DNA of 64,000 nt from Flagellimonas lutimaris (GTDB lineage: Bacteria > Bacteroidota > Bacteroidia > Flavobacteriales > Flavobacteriaceae). Positions within the stretch are counted from its first letter, which is position 1. Each line of letters starts with the position of its first letter. The notes beneath the pieces were generated by a model. That model was not told where the DNA came from. It saw nothing but the letters and a program-made list of their open reading frames with translations, and ran no database searches. The stretch lies in NCBI RefSeq assembly GCF_003581615.1, contig NZ_QXFH01000004.1, forward strand, positions 62,001-126,000, written 5' to 3'. Position numbers and translations under genes: made by a program. This document shows, piece by piece, positions 34,743 through 43,769 of the stretch.

Positions 34743-35504
34743 ATGGCAAATAGTAAAATAGCATTGGTTACCGGCGGAAGCCGCGGATTGGGTGAGGATA
34801 TTGCTATAAATATTGCTCAAAAAGGTATAGATGTGGTACTGACCTATCACACCAATAAAAAAATGGCTGAAGATGTAGTTTCAAGAATCCAGGAATTGGG
34901 ACAAAAAGCCTTGGCACTGCAACTGGATACTTCCAATGTTAAAACTTTTGATGCCTTTTACCGACAATTGGAAAGAAGTTTGAAGGAGATTATGGGCGTA
35001 TCCAAGTTTGATTTTCTCATTAACAATGCGGGAATCGGAATTTATGAGCCTTTTGTGTCAACAACCGAAGAGCAGTTTGATGAATTAGTGAACATTAATT
35101 TGAAAGGAGTTTATTTTCTTACCCAAAAGGCTTTGCCTTATCTGAATGATGAAGGAAGGATTATCAATATCTCCTCTGGCTTAGCAAGGTTCAGTCTTCC
35201 CAACTCATCGGCCTATGGAGCCATAAAGGGTGGTGTAGAGGTCTTTACAAGATATCTGGCCAAGGAACTCGCGGACAGGAAAATCAGGGCAAATGTCGTA
35301 GCTCCAGGTGCCGTGGCAACCGATTTTGGAGGAGGAGAGAACAAGACCAACGAAACCAAACGGGAGGCCATAACTAATTTCACGGCTCTTGGCAGAGTCG
35401 GAGAGCCCGACGACATTGGTGGTGTGGTCGCTTTTTTATGCACCCAAGAGGCCAAATGGATCAACGCACAGCGTATCGAAGTTTCAGGTGGCATTATGAT
35501 TTAA
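34743..35504 (+). CDS. Short-chain dehydrogenase/reductase (SDR)
   Basis: 253 residues. TGxxxGxG cofactor motif in IALVTGGSRGLGEDIAINI, the NNAGIG motif near residue 100, the catalytic Ser in IINISSGLARFSL and YxxxK in SSAYGAIKGGVEVF. C-terminal WINAQRIEVSGGIMI is standard for classical SDRs. Likely NADP-dependent, with an unknown substrate. The ATG at 34743 places the Rossmann motif at the N-terminus; an upstream TTG would add eight residues. Followed by its own terminator. Confidence 0.9.
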   Translation: MANSKIALVTGGSRGLGEDIAINIAQKGIDVVLTYHTNKKMAEDVVSRIQELGQKALALQLDTSNVKTFDAFYRQLERSLKEIMGVSKFDFLINNAGIGIYEPFVSTTEEQFDELVNINLKGVYFLTQKALPYLNDEGRIINISSGLARFSLPNSSAYGAIKGGVEVFTRYLAKELADRKIRANVVAPGAVATDFGGGENKTNETKREAITNFTALGRVGEPDDIGGVVAFLCTQEAKWINAQRIEVSGGIMI

Positions 35505-35523
35505 AAAACATCACAAAAACCCA

Positions 35524-35556
35524 AAAAAACGGGTTGAGCAATCAATCCGTTTTTTA
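35524..35556 (+). terminator. Intrinsic terminator after the SDR gene
   Basis: AAAACGGGTTGA pairs with TCAATCCGTTTT across a GCAA loop (12 bp, one G-U), followed by T residues. Confidence 0.88.
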
Positions 35557-35647
35557 TTGTTGGTTTTCTAAAAATTAAAGGGGTTTTTTTGCTTTTCACT
35601 AAGGAGTGCCGTTTCTTTGCAGTTCAGTTCATTAATAAGTTGAAAGT

Positions 35648-35823
35648 GTTATCAAGAAAGGTGGAGGGATTGGACCCTGTGAAGCCTTAGCAACCCTCGA
35701 CTTCGAGAAGGTGCTACATTCTACCCTTGTCTTGAACTGGTTTCAAGACCTTTAGGAAGTTTAACTAGTAAGGGGAAGGATAACGTAAAGCATACAGCAC
35801 AGCATCTACGCACTTTTCTTGAT
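35648..35823 (+). promoter_or_regulatory. SAM-I (S-box) riboswitch upstream of metH
   Basis: Core elements: ATCAAGAAAGGTGGAGGGAT, GAAGCCTTAGCAACCCTCGA, GAAGGTGCTACATTCTACCC and GGGGAAGGATAAC. P1 pairs ATCAAGAAA (35651-35659) exactly with TTTCTTGAT (35815-35823). The riboswitch is about 40 nt longer than the first copy because an 8-bp hairpin (35729-35749) interrupts a peripheral stem. Its sequence is related to the dispersed repeat family. Expression platform is not obvious: no T-run terminator lies before the start at 35858. Confidence 0.95.
35729..35749. repeat. Hairpin inside the metH S-box, related to the dispersed repeat
   Basis: GTCTTGAA-CTGGT-TTCAAGAC is a perfect 8-bp hairpin. Its centre TGAACTGGTTTCA is identical over 13 bp to the inverse of 2543-2555 in repeat copy 1. 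Confidence 0.6.
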
Positions 35824-35857
35824 CTCACTACATCCTTTTTTGAAGGTAAATTGTACT

Positions 35858-36859
35858 ATGGAAAAAATTGAAGATATATTGAAGAAACGGATTTTAGTGT
35901 TGGATGGGGCCATGGGCACCATGTTACAGCGCTATAAATTCCAAGAAGCTGATTTTAGAGCAGAACGTTTCAAGGATTGGCCAAGTGATTTACAGGGAAA
36001 CAACGATTTGTTGTCCTTGACTCAGCCAGAGGCCGTCAAAGAGGTGCATAGGTCGTTTTTGGAAGCGGGTGCAGACATCATCGAAACCAATACTTTTTCA
36101 GGAACAACAATTGCCATGGCCGATTATGGTATGGAAGAATTGGTGTACGAACTGAATTATGAATCTGCAAAGATTGCAAAGCAAGTAGCCCAAGAATTTA
36201 CGGATAAAGACCCAAGCAAGCCCAGATTTGTGGCGGGAAGTATGGGGCCGACCAACAAAACAGCCAGTATGTCCCCCGATGTCAACGACCCTGGGTATCG
36301 TGCAATCTCTTTTGATGAACTCCGAATGGCATATAAACAACAAGTAGAGGCCTTACTCGATGGTGGCGTCGACCTTTTGTTGGTCGAGACCATTTTTGAT
36401 ACCTTGAATGCCAAAGCAGCCCTTTTTGCCATTGAAGAGGTAAAAGAGGAACGTAATATTGAAGTGCCGGTTATGGTTAGTGGAACCATTACGGATGCAT
36501 CGGGAAGAACATTGTCTGGACAAACCGCAGAGGCCTTTCTGATATCGGTTTCACATATCCCGATTTTATCTGTTGGATTCAATTGTGCGTTGGGAGCTGA
36601 ACAATTAGTACCTCACTTGGAAGTAATTTCGGCAAAATCAGAATTTGCCACCTCCGCACACCCCAATGCGGGATTGCCCAATGCCTTTGGTGAGTACGAT
36701 GAAACGCCAGAACAAATGGCCGTTCAAATTAAGGAATATGTGGACAAAGGTCTAGTGAATATTGTGGGAGGTTGTTGCGGAACTACTCCAGAGCACATAA
36801 AAGCTATTGCCAATGTGGTAAAGGATTATAAACCGAGAAAACTTTTGACTCCAGCGTAG
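35858..36859 (+). CDS. Methionine synthase, homocysteine-binding subunit (split MetH, N-terminal part)
   Basis: 333 residues that match only the first module of Met[19 protein letters not shown] near the start, [34 protein letters not shown] and the zinc-binding cysteines in [13 protein letters not shown] and [11 protein letters not shown]. The ATG at 35858 is preferred over an upstream frame extension at 35819 that runs into the riboswitch. It ends 10 bp before the gene for the pterin, cobalamin and activation modules, so MetH here is two polypeptides made from one riboswitch-controlled transcript. Confidence 0.92.
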   Translation: MEKIEDILKKRILVLDGAMGTMLQRYKFQEADFRAERFKDWPSDLQGNNDLLSLTQPEAVKEVHRSFLEAGADIIETNTFSGTTIAMADYGMEELVYELNYESAKIAKQVAQEFTDKDPSKPRFVAGSMGPTNKTASMSPDVNDPGYRAISFDELRMAYKQQVEALLDGGVDLLLVETIFDTLNAKAALFAIEEVKEERNIEVPVMVSGTITDASGRTLSGQTAEAFLISVSHIPILSVGFNCALGAEQLVPHLEVISAKSEFATSAHPNAGLPNAFGEYDETPEQMAVQIKEYVDKGLVNIVGGCCGTTPEHIKAIANVVKDYKPRKLLTPA

Positions 36860-36869
36860 TTTAGGATTT

Positions 36870-39566
36870 ATGGCAAAATGGAAAGAACAACGATATCTAA
36901 AACTAAGTGGCCTTGAACCCTTGGTTGTGACCCCGGAAAGCAATTTCATTAATGTGGGGGAGCGCACCAATGTAGCAGGTTCCAAACGGTTTTTAAGGCT
37001 GATCAAGGAAGAAAAATTTGATGAGGCCTTGGACGTTGCCCGAGATCAAGTGGAGGGCGGCGCCCAAATTATTGATGTTAATATGGACGATGGTTTGATC
37101 GATGGTAAGAAGGCCATGGTCAAGTTTTTGAACCTAATCGTTTCTGAGCCTGATATTGCACGAGTGCCTATAATGATTGATAGTTCCAAATGGGAAATCA
37201 TCGAAGCTGGATTGCAGGTGGTACAGGGTAAATGTGTGGTGAATTCTATCAGTTTAAAAGAAGGAGAAGAGGAATTTATTCGCCATGCCAAGTTGATCAA
37301 GCGTTACGGGGCTGCCGTAATTGTTATGGCCTTTGACGAAGTGGGGCAGGCAGATAATTTGGAACGTCGTATTGAAATCGCAAAACGATCTTATGATGTG
37401 CTGGTCAACAAGGTGAATTTTCCTCCAGAGGATATCATTTTCGACCTGAACATTTTCCCAGTGGCCACGGGAATGGAAGAGCATAGGCGCAATGCCATCG
37501 ATTTTATTGAAGCAACCCGTTGGGTGAAGGAGAATCTTCCTTATTGTAGCGTTAGTGGTGGGGTAAGTAATGTTTCCTTCTCGTTTAGAGGGAACAATCC
37601 TGTCAGGGAGGCTATTAACTCGGCCTTTTTGTTTCATGCCATAAAAGCGGGGATGAATATGGGAATCGTAAACCCAACTATGTTGGAGGTGTATGACGAT
37701 ATCCCTAAAGATTTATTGGAACATGTAGAAGATGTGCTGTTAGATAGACGGGACGATGCCACGGAGCGATTGTTAGAGTTTGCAGAAACTGTTGTAGGCA
37801 CAAAAAAAGAATCAAAAGTAGATCTCTCTTGGAGAGAAGAACCGCTTCAAGATCGTATTACCCGTGCTCTTGTTAAGGGAATAGATCAATACATCATTGA
37901 AGATGTAGAGGAAGCACGCCAACAGGCAGCGAAACCTTTACAGGTAATCGAGGGTAACTTGATGACAGGAATGAATGTGGTTGGAGATCTTTTCGGAAGT
38001 GGAAAAATGTTTTTGCCACAAGTGGTGAAATCCGCAAGGGTGATGAAGAAAGCCGTAGCCTATTTGACTCCTTATATTGAAGCATCAAAAGATAAAAATA
38101 GCAAGGCGGCGGGCAAAATATTGATGGCCACCGTTAAAGGTGATGTGCACGATATTGGAAAAAACATTGTAAGCGTGGTGCTCGCCTGTAATAATTACCA
38201 AATTGTGGATTTGGGAGTGATGGTACCTCCGGAAAAAATCATCAATAAGGCAAAGGAAGAACAAGTTGATATTATTGGTTTGAGCGGCTTGATAACCCCA
38301 TCATTGGACGAAATGGTGTTTTTGGCCAAGGAAATGGAGCGTCAAAACTTTGATGTTCCCTTATTGATAGGTGGTGCGACCACAAGTAAGGCCCACACGG
38401 CAGTAAAAATCGACCCACAATACAGTCAAGCTGTGGTGCATGTTAACGATGCTTCGAGAGCTGTAACAGTGGTGGGTGATTTACTTCAGGATGAGACCTC
38501 TGTCAAGTATAAAAAATCCATCAAACTGGATTACGAAAGTTTTAGGGATAAATTTTTAAATCGTTCCAAGCAAAAAGAATATCTGACCTTGGAACACGCT
38601 AGGCAGAATAAACTTCAAATTGAGTGGAACCCATCAGACATAAAAAAACCGAATCAATTGGGTATTCAAGTTTGGGAGGATTTTGATTTGACCAAATTGG
38701 AAGAATTTATCGACTGGACGCCATTTTTCCGTAGTTGGGACCTGCATGGTAAATATCCTGATATTTTAACGGATGATGTAGTGGGAGAGCAAGCCACCGA
38801 ACTTTTTGAAGATGCCAAATTGCTTTTGAAAAAGGTTCTAGATGAAAAATTATTGAAAGCCAAGGCTATCTTCGGTTTGTTTCTGGCCAATCAAATTAAT
38901 GAAGACGACATTGAGGTTGTCAGTTCGAGCGGAGTCGAGACCGGGAAAGAAACCTTCATTTTTAGGACCCTTCGTCAACAATTGAAAAAACGCGAAGGAG
39001 TTCCCAATATAGCATTGGCGGATTTTATTGCTCCCAAGGATTCTGGAATTAAGGATTACATCGGGTGTTTTTGTGTAAGCACTGGATTTGGTACCCAAGA
39101 GTTGGCTATTGAGTTTGAAAAGAATCACGATGATTACAATTCCATCATGATTAAAGCTTTGGCTGATAGATTGGCGGAAGCTTTTGCCGAATATCTTCAC
39201 AAAGAAGTACGAACAAAATACTGGGGCTATGCGGTGGATGAAAACTTGGACAATACAGAGTTGATCAAAGAAAAATATAGTGGAATACGACCAGCTCCAG
39301 GCTACCCTGCTTGTCCTGACCATTTGGAAAAACTCACCATTTGGGATATGATGGACGTAGAAGAAAAAATAGGAGTTAAGCTGACCGATAGTTTAGCCAT
39401 GTGGCCAGCTGCCAGTGTGAGCGGCTACTATTTTGGGCATCCACAGGCCAAGTATTTTGGATTGGGAAAAATAAAGCAAGATCAAGTTCAGGATTTTGCT
39501 GAGCGAAAAAATATTAAATTGGATGAGGCTCAAAAATGGCTGGCTCCTAATATAGTTGACGATTAA
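36870..39566 (+). CDS. metH: Cobalamin-dependent methionine synthase, pterin/B12/activation subunit (split MetH)
   Basis: 898 residues. Pterin-binding module ([17 protein letters not shown]), B12-binding module with DxHxxG ([19 protein letters not shown] near residue 425) followed by [13 protein letters not shown] and [12 protein letters not shown], and the C-terminal SAM-binding activation domain ([15 protein letters not shown]). It transfers methyl from methyl-THF to cobalamin and then to homocysteine together with the small N-terminal subunit. A dispersed repeat half-unit is embedded in frame at residues 684-691 (VVSSSGVET) in the linker before the activation domain. Confidence 0.95.
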   Translation: MAKWKEQRYLKLSGLEPLVVTPESNFINVGERTNVAGSKRFLRLIKEEKFDEALDVARDQVEGGAQIIDVNMDDGLIDGKKAMVKFLNLIVSEPDIARVPIMIDSSKWEIIEAGLQVVQGKCVVNSISLKEGEEEFIRHAKLIKRYGAAVIVMAFDEVGQADNLERRIEIAKRSYDVLVNKVNFPPEDIIFDLNIFPVATGMEEHRRNAIDFIEATRWVKENLPYCSVSGGVSNVSFSFRGNNPVREAINSAFLFHAIKAGMNMGIVNPTMLEVYDDIPKDLLEHVEDVLLDRRDDATERLLEFAETVVGTKKESKVDLSWREEPLQDRITRALVKGIDQYIIEDVEEARQQAAKPLQVIEGNLMTGMNVVGDLFGSGKMFLPQVVKSARVMKKAVAYLTPYIEASKDKNSKAAGKILMATVKGDVHDIGKNIVSVVLACNNYQIVDLGVMVPPEKIINKAKEEQVDIIGLSGLITPSLDEMVFLAKEMERQNFDVPLLIGGATTSKAHTAVKIDPQYSQAVVHVNDASRAVTVVGDLLQDETSVKYKKSIKLDYESFRDKFLNRSKQKEYLTLEHARQNKLQIEWNPSDIKKPNQLGIQVWEDFDLTKLEEFIDWTPFFRSWDLHGKYPDILTDDVVGEQATELFEDAKLLLKKVLDEKLLKAKAIFGLFLANQINEDDIEVVSSSGVETGKETFIFRTLRQQLKKREGVPNIALADFIAPKDSGIKDYIGCFCVSTGFGTQELAIEFEKNHDDYNSIMIKALADRLAEAFAEYLHKEVRTKYWGYAVDENLDNTELIKEKYSGIRPAPGYPACPDHLEKLTIWDMMDVEEKIGVKLTDSLAMWPAASVSGYYFGHPQAKYFGLGKIKQDQVQDFAERKNIKLDEAQKWLAPNIVDD
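38919..38942. repeat. Dispersed repeat half-unit inside metH
   Basis: GTCAGTTCGAGCGGAGTCGA followed by GACC, reading V-S-S-S-G-V-E-T. It aligns with the copy inside the serine hydrolase gene at 43299-43322 at 19 of 24 positions. Confidence 0.6.
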
Positions 39567-39569
39567 CCA

Positions 39570-40523
39570 ATGAAAATAACAGAACACATAAAAAAGGCAA
39601 AGGGAGAAACGCTGTTTAGTTTTGAGATTGTGCCGCCTGTAAAGGGAAAAAGCATTCAGGAACTGTATAACAATATTGATCCTTTGATGGAGTTTAAACC
39701 GCCTTTTATTGATGTGACCACCTCTAGGGAAGAGTATGTTTACAAAGAAAAAGATGGGCTGTTGGACAAAAAACTGACCCGCACTCGTCCCGGAACCTTG
39801 GGCATTTGCGCCTCATTAAAACATAAATACGATGTGGATACCGTGCCCCATGTGATTTGTGGTGGTTTCACTAAAGAAGAGACCGAATACCTATTGGTAG
39901 ATTGCCAGTACTTGGAGATAGAAAATGTAATGGCGCTACGAGGCGATGCCAGAAAAGAGGAAAAATATTTTACGCCTACCAAAGGAGGACATCAATATGC
40001 CACCGAATTGGTAGAACAGATTCAAAATATAAATGAGGGTAATTATTTGCACGATACCATTGAATCTAGTGATTTGAGTAGTTTTTGCATTGGTGTGGCA
40101 GGTTATCCTGAAAAGCATATGGAAGCACCATCCTTGCAATCTGATTTAAAGCGGTTGAAACAAAAAGTGGATTTGGGTGCGGATTATGTAGTGACCCAAA
40201 TGTTTTTTGACAACCAAAAATTCTTTGAATTTGTGGAGGCCGCTAGGGAAATGGGAATTAATGTGCCCATTATTCCGGGGATTAAACCCATTGCTGTAAA
40301 AAGGCATTTGCATTTATTGCCACAAGTTTTTAGGGTGGATCTTCCTCAAGATTTAATTGATGCCGTTGAGGCCTGCAAAACCAATAAAGAAGTACGTCAA
40401 GTTGGGGTGAAATGGGCCATTCAACAATCTAAGGAATTAAGAGATGCTGGAGTGCCCGTATTGCATTATTACTCTATGGGAAAATCAGATAATGTAAAGG
40501 CAATTGCAAAGGAACTTTTTTAA
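39570..40523 (+). CDS. metF: Methylenetetrahydrofolate reductase
   Basis: 317 residues. TIM-barrel flavoprotein signs: FSFEIVPPVKGKSIQEL near the start with the conserved Glu, FIDVTTSREE, LLVDCQYLEIENVMALRGDA, IGVAGYPEKHMEAPS and DLGADYVVTQMFFDNQKFF. It reduces methylene-THF to methyl-THF, the methyl donor of MetH encoded 3 bp upstream. Slightly longer than the enterobacterial enzyme. Third gene of the S-box controlled unit; a dispersed repeat follows its stop codon and may help end the transcript. Confidence 0.96.
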   Translation: MKITEHIKKAKGETLFSFEIVPPVKGKSIQELYNNIDPLMEFKPPFIDVTTSREEYVYKEKDGLLDKKLTRTRPGTLGICASLKHKYDVDTVPHVICGGFTKEETEYLLVDCQYLEIENVMALRGDARKEEKYFTPTKGGHQYATELVEQIQNINEGNYLHDTIESSDLSSFCIGVAGYPEKHMEAPSLQSDLKRLKQKVDLGADYVVTQMFFDNQKFFEFVEAAREMGINVPIIPGIKPIAVKRHLHLLPQVFRVDLPQDLIDAVEACKTNKEVRQVGVKWAIQQSKELRDAGVPVLHYYSMGKSDNVKAIAKELF

Positions 40524-40527
40524 AGAT

Positions 40528-40602
40528 GTCATTCTGAGGGAGAATAATGACCGAAGAATCTTTGAAGAGATTAAAAAGATTCTTCACTGCGTTCAGAATG
40601 AC
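40528..40602. repeat. Dispersed ~75-bp inverted-repeat element, copy 3
   Basis: Begins GTCATTCTGAGGGAGAATAA and ends CACTGCGTTCAGAATGAC; the terminal 10 bp (GTCATTCTGA / TCAGAATGAC) and an inner GAAGAATCT / AGATTCTTC pair are exact inverses. It starts 5 bp after the metF stop codon. Confidence 0.85.
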
Positions 40603-40674
40603 AAGATTGTCTTTTGAAGTAATTTCCTGTTCGATGAACAAAGGTGTTTTTTTAATTTGCTACTTTAGCGCCCC

Positions 40675-41775
40675 ATGAGGTACCTACTTTGCCTAATCTT
40701 ATTGTTGATTTCATTTTTTGGAATTTCTCAAACTACCGAAGTTTCAAAGGATTTTGTGTTTGATGCTAACCTGTTCTACGGTTCTATTCTTTTGCACAAT
40801 CCCGATATTTCCCATTTGATTACCGATCATCCTGGCGGCGTAATTTTGGGTATTAGTAGAAAAACCTATGGACATAAAGAATGGGAGGCTGATTTTGGAT
40901 ATCCTGATACCGGTTACACATTTGTTTATCAAAATACCAATAACCCAACATTAGGTGAACTGTATAGTGTATACGGACATTACAACTTCTATCTTTTAAA
41001 TAGAAACCTTCAACTTAGAATAGCCCAAGGAATTGCCTATAATACCAACCCCTATAATAAGGATGAAAATTTTAGAAATAACGCTTACGGAAGTCATATT
41101 TTAAGTAGCACCTTATTAATGTTGAACTATCATAAGGAAAACCTCTTTGCAGGTTTGGGTGTGAATGCGGGACTTTCCTTTATTCACTATTCCAATGCTA
41201 ATTTTAAGGCGCCCAATACATCTACCAACACATTTGCATTTAATCTTGGCTTGACTTATAATCTTGATAAGGAAGCAGTATATAATTATTTAAAGCCAGA
41301 ATCTAAAGTGAAAATTACGGAACCCGTTCGTTATAATTTAGTACTGAGGGGAGGTGCCAACGAAAGTGATGTGATTAATATGGGAAGGTATGGCTTTGCT
41401 ATTGTTTCTGCTTATGCGGATAAACGTTTGGGCAAGCGAAGTGCCATTCAATTGGGAACCGACGTTTTCTTTTCTAACTTTCTAAAAGAATTGATTCGAT
41501 ATCAATCCATTGCATTTCCCGAACTTAACGTAGACCCTGACACTGATTATAAAAGAGTGGGCTTGTTTGTGGGGCATGAGCTTTTTGTGAATAAAATAAG
41601 TGTTGTGGCCCAGTTGGGATATTATATTTATTATCCATTTGATTTTGAGGGAAAGGTTTATAACCGAATTGGGATGAAACGATACTTTGGAGATAAAATC
41701 TTTGGCGTCATAACTTTAAAATCACATGGAGCCAAAGCAGAGGCGGTTGAATTTGGAATAGGGGTAAGATTATGA
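40675..41775 (+). CDS. Outer-membrane acyloxyacyl hydrolase (PagL-like lipid A deacylase)
   Basis: 366 residues with a signal peptide (LLCLILLLISFFGISQ). Many amphipathic strands suggest a beta-barrel. The motif FIHYSNANFKAPN contains the His and Ser of the PagL His-Ser-Glu active site; the third residue may be the Glu or Asn further along but is not certain. PagL removes the 3-O-acyl chain of lipid A in the outer membrane. The protein is about twice the length of PagL, with an extra C-terminal strand-rich half. Its stop overlaps the next gene by 4 bp. Confidence 0.75.
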   Translation: MRYLLCLILLLISFFGISQTTEVSKDFVFDANLFYGSILLHNPDISHLITDHPGGVILGISRKTYGHKEWEADFGYPDTGYTFVYQNTNNPTLGELYSVYGHYNFYLLNRNLQLRIAQGIAYNTNPYNKDENFRNNAYGSHILSSTLLMLNYHKENLFAGLGVNAGLSFIHYSNANFKAPNTSTNTFAFNLGLTYNLDKEAVYNYLKPESKVKITEPVRYNLVLRGGANESDVINMGRYGFAIVSAYADKRLGKRSAIQLGTDVFFSNFLKELIRYQSIAFPELNVDPDTDYKRVGLFVGHELFVNKISVVAQLGYYIYYPFDFEGKVYNRIGMKRYFGDKIFGVITLKSHGAKAEAVEFGIGVRL

Positions 41776-42575
41776 AACGGAGGAAGTATGAAATACAAAA
41801 TACAAAGTATCTCCTTGAAGGAGCTTTAGGGGTGTATCTGATGCTATTTGCCTTTCTGTTGATTTCCTGCAACGGTGACAACGTACCAGATTGTTTTCAG
41901 AATGAAGGAGAGATAGTTCTAGTAACATTGGATGTTCCAGAGTTTAGTACTATAACTGTTTTCGAAAACTTGAATGTAGTTTTAAAACAGGGTACTGAAC
42001 AACAAGTAGAGGTAGAGACAGGAGAATATCTGTTAAATGATGTTTCTGCCGTTGTAGAAGATGACCGATTGATATTGCGGAACGAAAACAGCTGCAATTA
42101 TGTTAGGGATTATGGATTGACCACAATTTATGTCACCTCACCTAATATTACAGAAATACGAAGCAGTACAGGCTTGCCCATTTCCAGTGATGGTATATTG
42201 AATTATCCAAGTCTTAATTTGGTTGCAGAAAGCTTTAACAATCCTGATGCTGCTACGACGGATGGCTCTTTTGATTTGAATTTAAATGCAACCACAGTTA
42301 GAATCGTAGTAAATGGAATAGCCTATTTCAATCTTCAAGGAAATACTGAAAATTTTATTGTGACTGTAGCAGCAGGGGATTCAAGGATTGAGGCGGAAGA
42401 ATTAGTTGCACAAAGTGTAACCATTAATCACAGAGGTTCCAACGATGTGTTTGTGAATCCGCAACAAAGTTTAAGCGGCGTGATTCGTGGCACAGGTGAT
42501 GTGATTAGCGTGAATCGACCTACGGAGGTAGATGTTGAGGAATTATTCAATGGTAGATTGATATTCCAAGATTGA
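41772..42575 (+). CDS. GIN-domain (DUF2807) lipoprotein
   Basis: 267 residues. The N-terminus has a basic stretch, a hydrophobic segment and a lipobox (LFAFLLISC). From about residue 55 it is a DUF2807 / GIN domain: repeating short beta turns with FSTITVFENLNVVLKQGTEQ and IRSSTGLPISSDG. GIN-domain proteins are beta-solenoid-like and of unknown function, anchored here to a membrane. ATGA overlap with the upstream barrel gene implies coupled translation and a shared envelope role. A second GIN protein lies at 53751-54425. Confidence 0.85.
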   Translation: MKRRKYEIQNTKYLLEGALGVYLMLFAFLLISCNGDNVPDCFQNEGEIVLVTLDVPEFSTITVFENLNVVLKQGTEQQVEVETGEYLLNDVSAVVEDDRLILRNENSCNYVRDYGLTTIYVTSPNITEIRSSTGLPISSDGILNYPSLNLVAESFNNPDAATTDGSFDLNLNATTVRIVVNGIAYFNLQGNTENFIVTVAAGDSRIEAEELVAQSVTINHRGSNDVFVNPQQSLSGVIRGTGDVISVNRPTEVDVEELFNGRLIFQD

Positions 42576-42650
42576 TATAGCTTCAAACTATGACATAAAT
42601 CGTCATGGCCTATACTATTTCTCGTTAATTTCGAAGTTTAAATCGAGTAC

Positions 42651-43727
42651 TTGGGAAATCTTTTTACACATATCAAAAACTTGTTCGTTCCGTTTCCAAA
42701 GGTGAAATTGATGAAAGGATTACACGGGTTGGAAAAAGCCAATGCTCTTTTCCATAATCTGGTGGCAGAAAAAAAAGTGCCCGGTTTGGCGGTGATCATT
42801 TTGGAGAAAGGAGAAATCCAACATCAAAAAGGATATGGTTTTGCCAATTTGGAAAACAGGAAAAAAATTGACCCAAAGCGGACTGTTTTTCGCATCGCCA
42901 GTATTTCGAAATGCATCACAGGATTGGCATTGGGCAAAATGATGGAAGATGGCATCGTGGATTTGGATGAATCTTTTTACACCTATGTGCCCTACTACCC
43001 CAAAAAGAAATATGATTTTACGCTTCGGCAATTGGCGAGTCATACAGCAGGGATTCGTGGGTATCGGGGCAAAGAATTTGCCTTGAATCAAGATTATTCT
43101 ATTAAAGAAGGGATAGAGGTCTTTAAAAACGATCCCTTGTTTTTCGAGCCAGGAACTAGTTATCTCTACAATAGTTTCGATTTTGTGTTGTTATCCTTGG
43201 CAATGCAAGAAGCGAGTGGGGTATCATTTCAACAATACGTAAAGGAAAATATATTGAAACCCTTGGGTTTAAAAAACACTTTTGCACCGCAAAAAATTGT
43301 CAGTTCGGGCGCAGTTGAAAGCATAGCAGAGTTCTATGCCAAAAGGTCGTTATGCTTCAAAAAGGCAGTTGAGGTAAATAATACTTACAAACTGGCTGGT
43401 GGAGGATACTTATCAACCTGTAAGGATGCAGCAAAATTAGGACAAGCCATCTTAGTGCAAAAATTGCTCAAAAAAGAAACCTACGACCAGTTATTGAGAT
43501 CTCAAATTATCGATGGCAACCCCACTTACTACGGTCTCGGATTTCAAGTTAGCCAAGACGCCAAGGGCAGACCATTTGTAGGACACGTTGGAAATAGCGT
43601 TGGCGCCTATACCAACCTTTTTGTTTATCCCGAAAAGGAAAAAGTGGTTGCTATTCTCATTAACTGTACAGACCCAAAGGTGCAACCTATTTTGGATGAG
43701 GCGATTGATTCAGTTTTGAATTTGTGA
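42651..43727 (+). CDS. Serine hydrolase, class C beta-lactamase-like (no signal peptide)
   Basis: 358 residues from a TTG at 42651; an ATG 20 codons later (42711) is the alternative. SxxK in RIASISKCITGLALGKM near residue 83, YxN-type in SYLYNSFDFVLL and GHVGNSVGAYT as the third motif. There is no signal peptide in either version, so it should be cytoplasmic or leak by another route, unlike the secreted paralog at 16231-17508. A TAATTTCG box at 42626-42633 lies just before the TTG start. The sequence VSSGAVESI inside it comes from a dispersed repeat half-unit. Confidence 0.85.
   Translation: MGNLFTHIKNLFVPFPKVKLMKGLHGLEKANALFHNLVAEKKVPGLAVIILEKGEIQHQKGYGFANLENRKKIDPKRTVFRIASISKCITGLALGKMMEDGIVDLDESFYTYVPYYPKKKYDFTLRQLASHTAGIRGYRGKEFALNQDYSIKEGIEVFKNDPLFFEPGTSYLYNSFDFVLLSLAMQEASGVSFQQYVKENILKPLGLKNTFAPQKIVSSGAVESIAEFYAKRSLCFKKAVEVNNTYKLAGGGYLSTCKDAAKLGQAILVQKLLKKETYDQLLRSQIIDGNPTYYGLGFQVSQDAKGRPFVGHVGNSVGAYTNLFVYPEKEKVVAILINCTDPKVQPILDEAIDSVLNL
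43299..43322. repeat. Dispersed repeat half-unit inside the serine hydrolase gene
   Basis: GTCAGTTCGGGCGCAGTTGA followed by AAGC, reading V-S-S-G-A-V-E-S, the same frame as the copy in metH. Confidence 0.55.
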
Positions 43728-43769
43728 ACCTCAAGATTTTTACTGAAATTTAATCCAAACACGGTCATT

